The notes under the pieces were generated by a model that ran no database searches, had not been told where the DNA came from, and saw nothing but the letters and a program-made list of their open reading frames with translations. Shown piece after piece: positions 1-6,928 of a stretch of 9,277 nt of DNA. Where the stretch lies: positions 1 through 9,277 of the forward strand of contig JBFXIU010000129.1 of the NCBI GenBank assembly GCA_050175615.1. The letters are read 5' to 3'. The position numbers were made by a program, and so were the translations under genes. This DNA is from CAYXXZ01 sp050175615. Lineage in GTDB: Bacteria > Pseudomonadota > Gammaproteobacteria > Pseudomonadales > Porticoccaceae. Positions within the stretch are counted from its first letter, which is position 1. Every line of letters starts with the position of its first letter.

Positions 1-1192
1 CGCCCCAGCGGTAGCCGATGGTGCCGGTGGGGGAAATGAGTTCACCACTGGTTTCGTCCATGGCGATGGTTTTCCACTCGGGATTGTTTTCCTGGCCGAG
101 GTTGTCGCTTAAATCAGATGCGCGCAAAAATGAACCCTGGACAAGGCCATGTTCGCTTTGCTCCAGCTTGACCAGCATGGGCATGTCGGTATAACGGCGC
201 ACATAATTGGTGAAATAGTCGCTGGGATTGTCGATATAAAATTCTTTGAGAATGACGTGGCCAAAGGCCATGGCCAGGGCTGCATCTGTGCCCTGTTTGG
301 GCGCCAGCCAAATGTCGGAGAGTTTTGAGCACTCGGAATAATCCGAAGTGATGACCACGGTTTTGGTGCCTTTGTAGCGCACTTCGGTAAAAAAGTGGGC
401 GTCGGGCGTGCGGGTTTGGGGTACATTGGAGCCCCAGGCAATAATGTAATTGGAGTTGTACCAGTCGGCGGATTCCGGTACGTCGGTCTGTTCACCCCAA
501 ATTTGTGGCGATGCCGGCGGCAGGTCGCAGTACCAGTCGTAAAAGCTCAGACAGTTGCCGCCGATCAGCGACAGGTAGCGGGAACCGGCGGCATAGCTGA
601 CCATGCTCATGGCCGGAATCGGCGAAAAGCCGGCAATGCGATCCGGGCCGTAGGTTTTTGTGGTGTAGATATTGCTGGCGGCAATAATTTCGTTGACCTC
701 GTCCCAGCTGGAACGGACAAAACCGCCAAGGCCGCGGCGGGATTTGTAGTATTGGGTTTTTGCTTTATCCGCCATGATGGATGCCCAGGCTTGCACCGGG
801 TCATCAAACTGAAGTTTGGCTTCCCGCCACAATGTCAGCAGCGCTTTGCGAACTTTTGGATATTTGAGGCGATTGGCGCTGTAGATATACCAGGAATAGC
901 TGGCGCCGCGGGGGCAGCCGCGGGGTTCGTGATTGGGCAGATCCGGGCGGGTGCGGGGATAATCCGTCTGTTGGGTTTCCCAGGTGACCAGGCCGTCCTT
1001 GACGTAAATTTTCCAACTGCAGGAGCCGGTGCAATTGACGCCGTGGGTGGAGCGGACGATTTTGTCGTGCTGCCAGCGGCGGCGGTAACCTTCCTCCCAG
1101 CCGCGATCTTCATCGGTGGTAATTCCATGACCGTTGGCATAGGGTTCTTTGTTGATTTTGAAAAAGCGCATTTTGCTTAACAAATGGCTCAT
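1..1192 (-). CDS. narG: Respiratory nitrate reductase alpha subunit NarG (N-terminal part; continues past the left edge)
   Basis: NarG is the Mo-bisMGD subunit that reduces nitrate to nitrite on the cytoplasmic face of the inner membrane, within the NarGHI quinol-nitrate oxidoreductase. Only the first 397 codons of a protein normally about 1,250 residues long are present. The translation matches E. coli NarG almost without gaps. The FS0 iron-sulfur site is visible as His50, Cys54 and Cys58 (HGVNCTGSC) plus Cys93 (RGCPRGASYSW). Asp223 in WYCDLPPASP is the equivalent of the E. coli molybdenum ligand Asp222 (mature numbering). Further hallmarks are GPDRIAGFSPIPAMS, GEQTDVPESADWYNSNY and WLAPKQGTDAA. 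The ATG at 1192-1190 is preceded by AAAGGAGA at good spacing and matches the E. coli start. It is the first gene after its promoter, with no narK between. narHJI are expected beyond the left edge but not seen. No frameshift or odd residue was noticed. Confidence 0.97.
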   Translation of the reverse strand, partial: MSHLLSKMRFFKINKEPYANGHGITTDEDRGWEEGYRRRWQHDKIVRSTHGVNCTGSCSWKIYVKDGLVTWETQQTDYPRTRPDLPNHEPRGCPRGASYSWYIYSANRLKYPKVRKALLTLWREAKLQFDDPVQAWASIMADKAKTQYYKSRRGLGGFVRSSWDEVNEIIAASNIYTTKTYGPDRIAGFSPIPAMSMVSYAAGSRYLSLIGGNCLSFYDWYCDLPPASPQIWGEQTDVPESADWYNSNYIIAWGSNVPQTRTPDAHFFTEVRYKGTKTVVITSDYSECSKLSDIWLAPKQGTDAALAMAFGHVILKEFYIDNPSDYFTNYVRRYTDMPMLVKLEQSEHGLVQGSFLRASDLSDNLGQENNPEWKTIAMDETSGELISPTGTIGYRWG

Positions 1193-1280
1193 GAAAAATT
1201 CTCCTTTACTGCCTGGTGGCTGGCTAATAATCTGTCGCTATGAATGGCGTACAATCAAATTCCCATTGCTGTTAATGGCC

Positions 1281-1286
1281 AATATA
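1281..1286 (-). promoter_or_regulatory. Predicted -10 element of the narG promoter
   Basis: On the minus strand the hexamer reads TATATT, five of six matches to the sigma-70 consensus. It would place the transcription start near 1273-1274, giving an untranslated leader of about 81 bases before the narG ATG. No good -35 hexamer sits upstream; the FNR-type box occupies that position, as in class II FNR-activated promoters. An overlapping TATATA (1288-1283) is a poorer alternative. Confidence 0.6.
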
Positions 1287-1307
1287 TAGAGCCCGTGAAA
1301 ATGGTAG

Positions 1308-1321
1308 TTGATATGGATCAA
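1308..1321 (-). promoter_or_regulatory. FNR/Anr/Dnr-type binding site
   Basis: The sequence TTGATATGGATCAA is a perfect match to the palindromic consensus TTGAT-N4-ATCAA. Its centre (1314.5) lies about 41 bases upstream of the start predicted from the -10 at 1281-1286, the classic activating position. The site should make narG transcription respond to low oxygen (FNR/Anr) or, for a Dnr-type regulator that reads the same consensus, to NO. Sequence alone cannot separate these. On the plus strand no acceptable -10 lies at the matching distance toward narX, so the box most likely serves narG. Confidence 0.8.
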
Positions 1322-1358
1322 TGCGTGGATTGCGGTTTTACGGTGGTGGCGACAGGAG

Positions 1359-1374
1359 TACCAATAAAGGGGTA
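1359..1374. promoter_or_regulatory. NarL/NarP-type 7-2-7 box
   Basis: The sequence TACCAATAAAGGGGTA is two inverted heptamers separated by two bases. The right heptamer, read on the minus strand, is TACCCCT, an exact match to TACYYMT. The left, TACCAAT, departs only at the fifth base. The 7-2-7 arrangement is preferred by phosphorylated NarL and NarP. The centre is 52 bases from the centre of the FNR-type box, about five helical turns, and about 93 bases upstream of the predicted narG start. It fits nitrate activation of narG and sits beside the gene for the cognate-type sensor NarX. Confidence 0.6.
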
Positions 1375-1476
1375 GGGAGGATCGTTCGTGAATCTTCGAT
1401 AATTCGCGGTGAAATATTAAAAAAGCATTAATTTGCAAGGTTAAAAAATGATAGCTGGGATTTTGTGGGTAGGTAG
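1375..1476 (+). other. narX upstream region, no convincing promoter
   Basis: This stretch before narX is AT-rich around 1410-1450 and must hold, or lie near, the narX promoter, but I find no convincing -35/-10 pair. A single NarL-like heptamer, GTGGGTA (1465-1471), matches six of seven positions. It sits so close to the narX ATG that it may be chance. A short reading frame starts inside this stretch at 1448 and overlaps the narX start. Confidence 0.35.
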
Positions 1477-1489
1477 ATGCTGGAGCTGA
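1448..1489 (+). CDS. Possible 13-codon leader ORF overlapping the narX start
   Basis: An ATG at 1448 follows AAGG (1437-1440) at a good distance of 7 bases. It opens a frame encoding MIAGILWVGRCWS that stops at 1487-1489, 13 bases inside narX in another frame. The spacing and ribosome site look better than those of narX itself, so translation of the leader could feed or limit narX translation by coupling. A 13-codon frame can easily arise by chance, and no homology argument is possible at this length. Confidence 0.2.
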   Translation: MIAGILWVGRCWS

Positions 1490-3276
1490 AAAGTCGGTTC
1501 AACGGATCGGTGATGACCTATATTGTCACCTCAATCATCGCTATTGTCGGGCTGTCGATTCTCACCATGCTGTCTTCCTACTGGGTCACTGAGCAGGCAG
1601 ACAAGGATGCTCTGGCCATTAATGTCAGCGGCGCTCTGCGGGTACAAACCTATGAGCTGGGCTATATGGCAGCCACTGGAAACAGCGCCCAACTGCAAAC
1701 CGCCATCGACAAGTTTTCCCGGGGACTGGAACAACCCCTGTTTCAGACCCTGCAAAAAGAATCCGAATTGCAACCCGCCTATCAGGGAATAAAAGACCAG
1801 TGGCAGGTTCTGCGCCAGGTATTGGTGTCGAAAAACTGGAGCGAAGCCCAGCTGAGCCAGCTTCTTGCCACCCAGGTGTCCTTGACCAACCAGTTTGTTT
1901 CTCTGGTACAGAAGTCTGCAGAGGCGAAAATTCGCCTGCTGCGCTCCATTCAGCTCGCCGCCTTACTGGCAACTCTGGTCTTTGCGGTGTTTATCATTCA
2001 ACTGCTAAAAATGCGCGTTCAGCAGCCTCTGGCACAGCTGACCTATGCGGCTCACCGCATAGGAAAAGGCGATTTCACCCAAAGGCTGGACATTCCCGGG
2101 GACGATGAGCTGGCGCTGATGGCGGCAACCCTCAACCATACTTGTGACGCCATTGCCTCCATGTACGGGCAACTTGAAAACCGCGTCAAGGAGCAGACTC
2201 TTGAATTGAAGCGCAACAACGATGCCCTGGCATTTTTGTTTCGCACGGCGCGGGTGATGTTGGAGCACCCTGAAAAGCCGGTGGATTATCAGCTCATTGT
2301 CGATGAGCTCGCTGTCATTATTGATATTCGCGACATAGAACTCTGCTTGATGACGCCGGCTGGCGAAAGGCCCTACGCCCAGGTTCAGACGGAAAAAGGG
2401 GAACAGCCTCTCTGTGGCCGCACTGATTGCAGTAATTGTTTCTGCGACAATGTTTTTGTCAAACTCAGCGATCCCCAAAGTATTCGCTTTCCGCTAATTC
2501 ATGCCGGCGAGCATTACGGTCTCCTTGTTGTCCGCAATGCTTTGCTGGAACACAGCTGGCAATTTCAGTTGGTACAATCTGTGGCTGACCAGGTATCGCT
2601 GTCATTAGGCTTGAAAGAACGCCACAATCAGGGTCGTCGTCTGGCGCTGATGCAGGAGCGTACAGTGATTGCCCGTGAGCTCCACGACTCTCTGGCGCAG
2701 GCGCTTTCCTACCTGAAAATTCAGGTCGCCAGGCTGGATAACGCCCAGCTCAAACACAACTACGAACTCCAAAAACCCATCATTGACGAATTGCGCACGG
2801 GGCTTGACTCCGCCTACCGGCAATTGCGCGAACTGCTGACAACCTTCCGTCTTAAGATGACTGGCGAAGGACTTTATGCCGCACTCAGTCAGACTGTAGA
2901 GCAGCTCACCGAGCAAAGCTCACTGGATTTTCATTTAAACTTTGCCGTTAACCAGGTGCCTTTTTCTCCCATGGAAGAGCTTCACTTGCTGCAGATTGCC
3001 CGCGAGGCTTGCCAGAATGCGGTTCACCACAGCCGGGGGAAGAATGTCTGGGTGGACTTGTCGGAAAGTGACGACAACATTGTCACCCTCACCGTGGCTG
3101 ATGATGGTGTGGGTGTCGAGCCGGGAATGGAAAAGCTTCATCACTATGGCATGGCGATTATGCAGGAGCGCGCCAGGCATTTGCATGGCCAACTTCGCGT
3201 CGCGCCCAGAGAGAAGGCTGGAACCCTGGTGTCGCTGCAATTTTCCCCAGGAAGGATTTTGGCAGCGGAAGTGTAA
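1477..3276 (+). CDS. narX: Nitrate/nitrite sensor histidine kinase NarX
   Basis: An inner-membrane sensor kinase that binds nitrate or nitrite in the periplasm and phosphorylates NarL-type regulators. The 599 residues match the family length (E. coli NarX 598). Order: TM1 (about 15-36); periplasmic sensor with P-box AINVSGALRVQTYEL (47-61) including the ligand arginine; TM2 (about 157-177); HAMP (about 178-232); a signalling coiled coil; a GAF-like central module with a cysteine cluster at 313, 318, 321 and 323; and a HisKA_3 dimerisation domain with the phospho-acceptor His403 in ARELHDSLAQALS. The HATPase domain has the N-box Glu510/Asn514, ADDGVGV (541-547) and HYGMAIMQERA (556-566). The start is forced by an in-frame TAG immediately upstream; its ribosome site is weak. 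narX is divergent from narG, and no narL follows: the next gene is norF on the opposite strand. NarQ is less likely given the length and overall match. Confidence 0.93.
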   Translation: MLELKSRFNGSVMTYIVTSIIAIVGLSILTMLSSYWVTEQADKDALAINVSGALRVQTYELGYMAATGNSAQLQTAIDKFSRGLEQPLFQTLQKESELQPAYQGIKDQWQVLRQVLVSKNWSEAQLSQLLATQVSLTNQFVSLVQKSAEAKIRLLRSIQLAALLATLVFAVFIIQLLKMRVQQPLAQLTYAAHRIGKGDFTQRLDIPGDDELALMAATLNHTCDAIASMYGQLENRVKEQTLELKRNNDALAFLFRTARVMLEHPEKPVDYQLIVDELAVIIDIRDIELCLMTPAGERPYAQVQTEKGEQPLCGRTDCSNCFCDNVFVKLSDPQSIRFPLIHAGEHYGLLVVRNALLEHSWQFQLVQSVADQVSLSLGLKERHNQGRRLALMQERTVIARELHDSLAQALSYLKIQVARLDNAQLKHNYELQKPIIDELRTGLDSAYRQLRELLTTFRLKMTGEGLYAALSQTVEQLTEQSSLDFHLNFAVNQVPFSPMEELHLLQIAREACQNAVHHSRGKNVWVDLSESDDNIVTLTVADDGVGVEPGMEKLHHYGMAIMQERARHLHGQLRVAPREKAGTLVSLQFSPGRILAAEV

Positions 3277-3282
3277 TTTCTG

Positions 3283-3567
3283 TCAGGAATGGATAATTTT
3301 CGTGTAAAAGACCGTTGCGCCAATCATCATTGGAATCAGTAAAAAATACGAATAGATCAGGCCGCGAATCATCGGGTTGGCCTGACGAAGCCCCATAAGG
3401 TTATCAATAATCTGCGAGGCTTTAAGGCTGATGGTTGCACATATAAGCAGAGCGAGAGCACCTGTAACCGCCAGCGATTCGGCAAAGAAACTGGTCAGCA
3501 ACGTCAACGCCAGCAACAGCAGCCAACTATTGCGCAATTGCAGCAAATTTTTTCTATAACCGATCAT
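3283..3567 (-). CDS. norF: NorF-like small membrane protein (COX4-like)
   Basis: A 94-residue hydrophobic protein with three likely membrane helices (about 13-31, 33-50 and 67-88). It matches the size, topology and position of NorF (NirP in Pseudomonas), a prokaryotic cytochrome-oxidase subunit IV-like protein that accompanies NorE. In Paracoccus NorE/NorF help full NO reductase activity without being catalytic. I chose the ATG at 3567 because AAAGGG lies 8-9 bases before it and it follows the norE stop by 11 bases. A longer frame starting at 3618 would overlap the norE end by 40 bases and adds an unconvincing N-terminus. It is the last gene of the nor block and ends 6 bases from the narX stop, facing it. 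The assignment rests on topology and neighbours more than on distinctive residues. Confidence 0.75.
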   Translation of the reverse strand: MIGYRKNLLQLRNSWLLLLALTLLTSFFAESLAVTGALALLICATISLKASQIIDNLMGLRQANPMIRGLIYSYFLLIPMMIGATVFYTKIIHS

Positions 3568-3578
3568 GACGTGACCCT

Positions 3579-4199
3579 TTAGCCCAGCACATAGAGTAAT
3601 GGAAAGATAATCACCCACACCAAATCAATCATATGCCAGTAGCAGGCAACACTCTCAAGGCCTTCATGGTCGTCCTTGGTGTAATTGTTGAGATGGGTAT
3701 TCAGCGCCGCCCAGAGAACAGCACAGCTGCCAATGGCAACGTGGAGAAAGTGATTAAATCCCAGGTAATAATAAAGCGAGAAAAACAGATTGGTATTGGT
3801 GGCAATACCTGCGTCGAGATTCCATTGGTGTTCCCAGAGTTTGATGCCACAGTACAGAGCGCCTGCGCCAACGGTTAACAGGAGCCAGTGCAAGCATTTT
3901 TTTGAATTGCCGTATTTCATTGCGGCAACGGCGCGGGCGATAAAAAAACTGCTGGTAAGAAGAATCAGCGTATTGACAACGCCCGCCGTAGTGTTGAGTT
4001 TGCTGGGGCCTGCGGCAAATATTTCCGGATTAAATGCCTTGGCGATCAAGAAAACGATAAAAAACAGGGCAAACTCGGTGAGTTCCGCGTAAATCAGAAT
4101 CCACACGGCGGTGCTGCCCGGAGTGGAGTGGCGGCCACTGTCGGCCGGTTGGGCAGCAATGATGTGCAGCAGTGGTGGTGCGTTGTCAGAAGTGTGCAT
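3579..4199 (-). CDS. norE: NorE, cytochrome c oxidase subunit III-like accessory protein
   Basis: A 206-residue inner-membrane protein of the heme-copper oxidase subunit III family, called NorE or, in Pseudomonas, NirO. Five hydrophobic segments are visible at about 31-54, 72-94, 103-122, 138-165 and 184-205, as expected for the short five-helix members. Family signatures are IYAELTEFALFF with Glu40 in the first helix, FNHFLHVAIG (148-157) and the terminal motif ESVACYWHMIDLVWVIIFP (182-200). It is not part of purified cNor and is thought to support NorCB activity or stability. The start overlaps the norQ end by 14 bases and has no clear ribosome site, so translation is probably coupled to norQ. 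A true oxidase subunit III is unlikely, since no subunit I or II is nearby and the nor context is complete. Confidence 0.88.
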   Translation of the reverse strand: MHTSDNAPPLLHIIAAQPADSGRHSTPGSTAVWILIYAELTEFALFFIVFLIAKAFNPEIFAAGPSKLNTTAGVVNTLILLTSSFFIARAVAAMKYGNSKKCLHWLLLTVGAGALYCGIKLWEHQWNLDAGIATNTNLFFSLYYYLGFNHFLHVAIGSCAVLWAALNTHLNNYTKDDHEGLESVACYWHMIDLVWVIIFPLLYVLG

Positions 4200-5013
4200 A
4201 AATTAACTGTTCAATGGCTGAAAGGGTGTCGGCGTCGTCGGTCAGGGGTTGCGCCATGCACACCAGGCAGGCTTCCCTGGCAGGCAGTCCCGAATTGATC
4301 ATCAGCGCTGTGTAAATCACCAGGCGCGTCGAGGCGGCCTCTTCGAGATCGTGGTTTTTGAGGCGGCGTAAATCCTGGGCGAGGGTTACCAGCTGAGTTG
4401 CGATGGCGCGGTCGAGGCCGGTTTCTGTGCAGACAATATCCACTTCTCTCGCTGTTTCCGGGTAGTCAAAACTGAGGCCGACAAAACGCTGGCGTGTGCT
4501 CGGTTTCAAACCCTTGAGCAAATTCTGGTAGCCGGGGTTGTAGGAAATCACCAGCATAAAATCCGGGTGCGCTTCGATCATTTCACCGGTGCGTTCGATA
4601 GGAAGGGTGCGGCGGTGATCCGACAGGGGATGCAAAACCACTGTGGTGTCTTTGCGCGCTTCGACAATTTCGTCCAGGTAGCAGATGCCCCCTTCGCGCA
4701 CTGCCCGAGTGAGGGGGCCGTCCTGCCAGAAGGTGCCCTCGCTGCCAATGAGGTGGCGACCGACGAGATCCGCAGCGGTGAGATCATCGTGACAGGCCAC
4801 GGTGAAGAGCTTGCGCTTGAGCTTTTCCGCCATGTGCTGGACGAAGCGGGTTTTGCCGCAGCCCGTCGGCCCTTTGATCAGCACCGGCAGGCGATTGTGC
4901 GCGGCGCTTGCGAAAATTTCCACTTCCCTCCCCTGGGGAAGGTATTCGGCTTGTGACGATTGCTGGGGTGGGACAAGGCTTGCGCTTGTCAGTGAGGCTG
5001 AGTAGGCGTTCAT
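4186..5013 (-). CDS. norQ: NorQ/NirQ, MoxR-type AAA+ ATPase for NO reductase activation
   Basis: A 275-residue cytoplasmic AAA+ ATPase of the MoxR/CbbQ/NirQ/NorQ family. With the VWA protein NorD it activates NorCB, most likely by helping insert the non-heme iron (FeB). Visible motifs are Walker A GPTGCGKT (48-55), the family stretch CHDDLTAADLVGRHLIG (74-90), Walker B CYLDE (111-115) and the sensor segment VISYNPGYQ followed by KPSTRQRF with a likely arginine finger. The CbbQ-type C-terminal helical region follows (about 190-275). The ATG overlaps the norD stop by 3 bases (CTATGA), implying translational coupling and matched amounts of the two partners; no independent ribosome site stands out. 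The protein is slightly longer at the N-terminus than many NorQ, with a serine-rich first 20 residues. Confidence 0.93.
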   Translation of the reverse strand: MNAYSASLTSASLVPPQQSSQAEYLPQGREVEIFASAAHNRLPVLIKGPTGCGKTRFVQHMAEKLKRKLFTVACHDDLTAADLVGRHLIGSEGTFWQDGPLTRAVREGGICYLDEIVEARKDTTVVLHPLSDHRRTLPIERTGEMIEAHPDFMLVISYNPGYQNLLKGLKPSTRQRFVGLSFDYPETAREVDIVCTETGLDRAIATQLVTLAQDLRRLKNHDLEEAASTRLVIYTALMINSGLPAREACLVCMAQPLTDDADTLSAIEQLIYAHF

Positions 5014-6836
5014 AGATTCTGTCCGGTAAGTTGCAGGTAGAGTGCCGGCAGCAGCAGCGGCAGTTTCGAAACATCGCTGACCAAAGCATAGCCCCGATCG
5101 CCAAACACATAGGGAAGGTAATCGCTGCCACGGTCGTCAATGGTGATGCAAAAGGGAATAAGGCCTTTTTGCCTGGCCTCGATCACTGCCTGGCGAGTGT
5201 CTTCAATGCCATAGCGACCTTCGTAATGGTCGAGGTCGTTGGGTTTGCCGTCGGAGATCATAAGCAACAAGCGCTGGCGTGCGGCCTGGCTGTCCAGAAT
5301 CGCCGTCGACTGGCGAATGGCGGCGCCCATGCGGGTATAAAAGCCCGGGCGAATGGCGAGAATTCGACCTCTGGTGGCGGCGGTATAGGGTTCGGCAAAA
5401 TTTTTCAAGAGGTTGTAACGTACCTGGCTGTTGCGCACCGAAGAAAAGCCGTAGAGGGCGAAGCGGTCGCCACAGGCATCCATGGCTTCGGCAAATAACA
5501 CCAGGGCATCGCGAATCACGTCGATAACCCGCTGCTCCTCGCTGAGCATGGAATCCGTGGACATGGACAGGTCGGCGAGCGCCAGGCAGGCCAAATCCCG
5601 TTGACACTGACGGCGGGCGCGATAGCAATCCTGGCGCTCCGAGCTCTGCTGCGGATCGGCGGCGGATTCAATCCAGGCATCCAGATCCAGCTCATCGCCC
5701 CAGGGCTGTCGCCGCTGCCAATTGGTTTGCGGCTGGAGTGCGGAAAATTGTCGTTTCAGGCGCCGTGCTGTGGCGAATAAATGTTCCGGTATAGGCTGGG
5801 GTTGCGCCTGGTCGGCGACCATGGCTTGCACCAGGCAATAGTCCTTTATCAGTGAGCTGCGGCGAAAATCCCACTCGGGAAAGCGAGCGCCTTGGCCAAG
5901 GGGCAAATCATCGTTTTGCGCTCCGGGAAGGTCGAGGTCGAAACGCAAGGTGCCGCCACCGGCGCGGCGCTGGCGAGACAGGCTGATAATATCGAGATCG
6001 TCTGCGCCGGATGCGGGGTCGTCCTGGTCTTCGTCCTCGCAGCGATCAAGGTCTACCTGCTCCGCCATGGTAAACAGGCTGGGTAGCTGGAAAATCAGCA
6101 GGCCATCGTTGGCATTCCTGTCCTCGGCGCGGGTGGCGGTTTTTCTTGTGGTGCTGTCGTCGTTTCTTTTGCTGCTGCTGTCTCTGTCTGCGCTGTTCCA
6201 CTGGTCGTCTGGGGGCAAAGCAATACCCTGAAGAGGCTGGGGATAAAGCCATAACATCACAGGCATGGGGTCACCCTTTGCCAGCGGCAGCCGGGCAACA
6301 GAGCCGGGATTGTTCAGTGCACGCTGAATGGCCAGTTCCCGCTGCTGTTCTTCGCCTTCCAGCTGGTTGCAATCGGGGCGCATGGCAATGACTCCGCGCA
6401 GTAGGTGGGCGTATCGTTTCGCCAGGCCTGGGTATGCCTTCAGCAGAGCCAGGGTGGCGCGCTGATTGTCGACAAACCAGTGTTGAATATTGGGCAATAC
6501 TGCAGCCATGGCGGTGAGCCAGACATACAGATCCCGATTCAGCTCCGCATCGGCAAAACAGGCGATGGCAGGGGGCAGGCGAACACTGCGCTCATCTTGC
6601 CAGGGAACCGCAAAGCGCTTGTGGCTGCCGGCAATGCGCTGAATAAGGGGGCGCCTGGTGTTAAAACTCCGTGGCGCAGCGCCTTCAATCAGTTTTCCAG
6701 GGCAGCCGCCGAGGCCGCGATAAAAGGGCGCCAGTTGGTGACTGACTTCGACGAGTTCTACCCTGGCGTTGTCGTAGTCGGTTTGCGCCTTGCTGGAAAC
6801 AATACGGTGCCAGAGTTCGCCGACAAATTCTTCCAT
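5010..6836 (-). CDS. norD: NorD, VWA-domain NO reductase activation protein
   Basis: NorD is the partner of the NorQ ATPase and is needed for active NorCB. This 608-residue protein has the family's usual size. The N-terminal part (about 1-210) is a helical region without a catalytic motif. A polar linker rich in Ser, Asp, Arg and Thr follows (about 213-245), then an acidic stretch (about 261-282, DLDRCEDEDQDD). The C-terminal von Willebrand A domain starts near 413. Its metal-ion site is complete: DLSMS with Asp422, Ser424 and Ser426, and Asp529 in ISDGKPND. The protein ends with the typical FGDRGYALVSDVSKLP segment. AAGGAGA precedes the ATG. It follows norB after 92 bases, the largest gap in the block, which holds a stem-loop, and overlaps norQ by 4 bases. 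The gene lies before norQ, the reverse of the Paracoccus order norCBQDEF. Confidence 0.93.
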   Translation of the reverse strand: MEEFVGELWHRIVSSKAQTDYDNARVELVEVSHQLAPFYRGLGGCPGKLIEGAAPRSFNTRRPLIQRIAGSHKRFAVPWQDERSVRLPPAIACFADAELNRDLYVWLTAMAAVLPNIQHWFVDNQRATLALLKAYPGLAKRYAHLLRGVIAMRPDCNQLEGEEQQRELAIQRALNNPGSVARLPLAKGDPMPVMLWLYPQPLQGIALPPDDQWNSADRDSSSKRNDDSTTRKTATRAEDRNANDGLLIFQLPSLFTMAEQVDLDRCEDEDQDDPASGADDLDIISLSRQRRAGGGTLRFDLDLPGAQNDDLPLGQGARFPEWDFRRSSLIKDYCLVQAMVADQAQPQPIPEHLFATARRLKRQFSALQPQTNWQRRQPWGDELDLDAWIESAADPQQSSERQDCYRARRQCQRDLACLALADLSMSTDSMLSEEQRVIDVIRDALVLFAEAMDACGDRFALYGFSSVRNSQVRYNLLKNFAEPYTAATRGRILAIRPGFYTRMGAAIRQSTAILDSQAARQRLLLMISDGKPNDLDHYEGRYGIEDTRQAVIEARQKGLIPFCITIDDRGSDYLPYVFGDRGYALVSDVSKLPLLLPALYLQLTGQNL

Positions 6837-6867
6837 TGTGTACGTCTCCTTATTGGCCTTTCAGGTT

Positions 6868-6899
6868 TCCGGTGACCGGAATTCGCGCCGTTCACCGGA
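6868..6899 (-). other. Stem-loop between norB and norD
   Basis: TCCGGTGA (6868-6875) pairs perfectly with TCACCGGA (6892-6899), an 8-bp GC-rich stem around a 16-base loop. The loop holds a second ACCGGA that allows an alternative short hairpin with the left arm (TCCGGT-G-ACCGGA, 6868-6880). No U-run follows on the minus strand, so it is not a standard intrinsic terminator. It lies in the only sizeable gap of the nor block. It could protect the 3' end of a norCB mRNA or lower expression of the downstream accessory genes. The structure is seen; the function is inferred. Confidence 0.45.
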
Positions 6900-6928
6900 T
6901 AATTTCCTCGATTGACCAGTATCAGTGG

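Noticed and set aside
395..1180. Long plus-strand open frame (261 codons) opposite narG
   Set aside because: It is the complement of narG, which is unambiguous by homology and cofactor ligands. The predicted protein is Gly/Ala/Val-rich with no recognisable domain, typical of a shadow of a constrained gene.
2005..2478. Minus-strand frame of 157 codons inside narX
   Set aside because: narX is full length with all kinase motifs in the other strand; the frame is a shadow.
3320..3333. Inverted repeat CCAAT-CATC-ATTGG near the narX/norF junction, considered as a terminator
   Set aside because: The stem is only 5 bp, lies inside norF, and is not followed by a T-run on either strand.
3568..3618. 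Longer norF start at 3618
   Set aside because: It would overlap norE by 40 bases and add a tail without a ribosome site, whereas the ATG at 3567 has AAAGGG and normal spacing.
5031..6875. Several plus-strand frames opposite norD (for example 5031-5498 and 6405-6875)
   Set aside because: They overlap norD in antisense, have no convincing ribosome sites or family motifs, and are explained by the base composition of norD.
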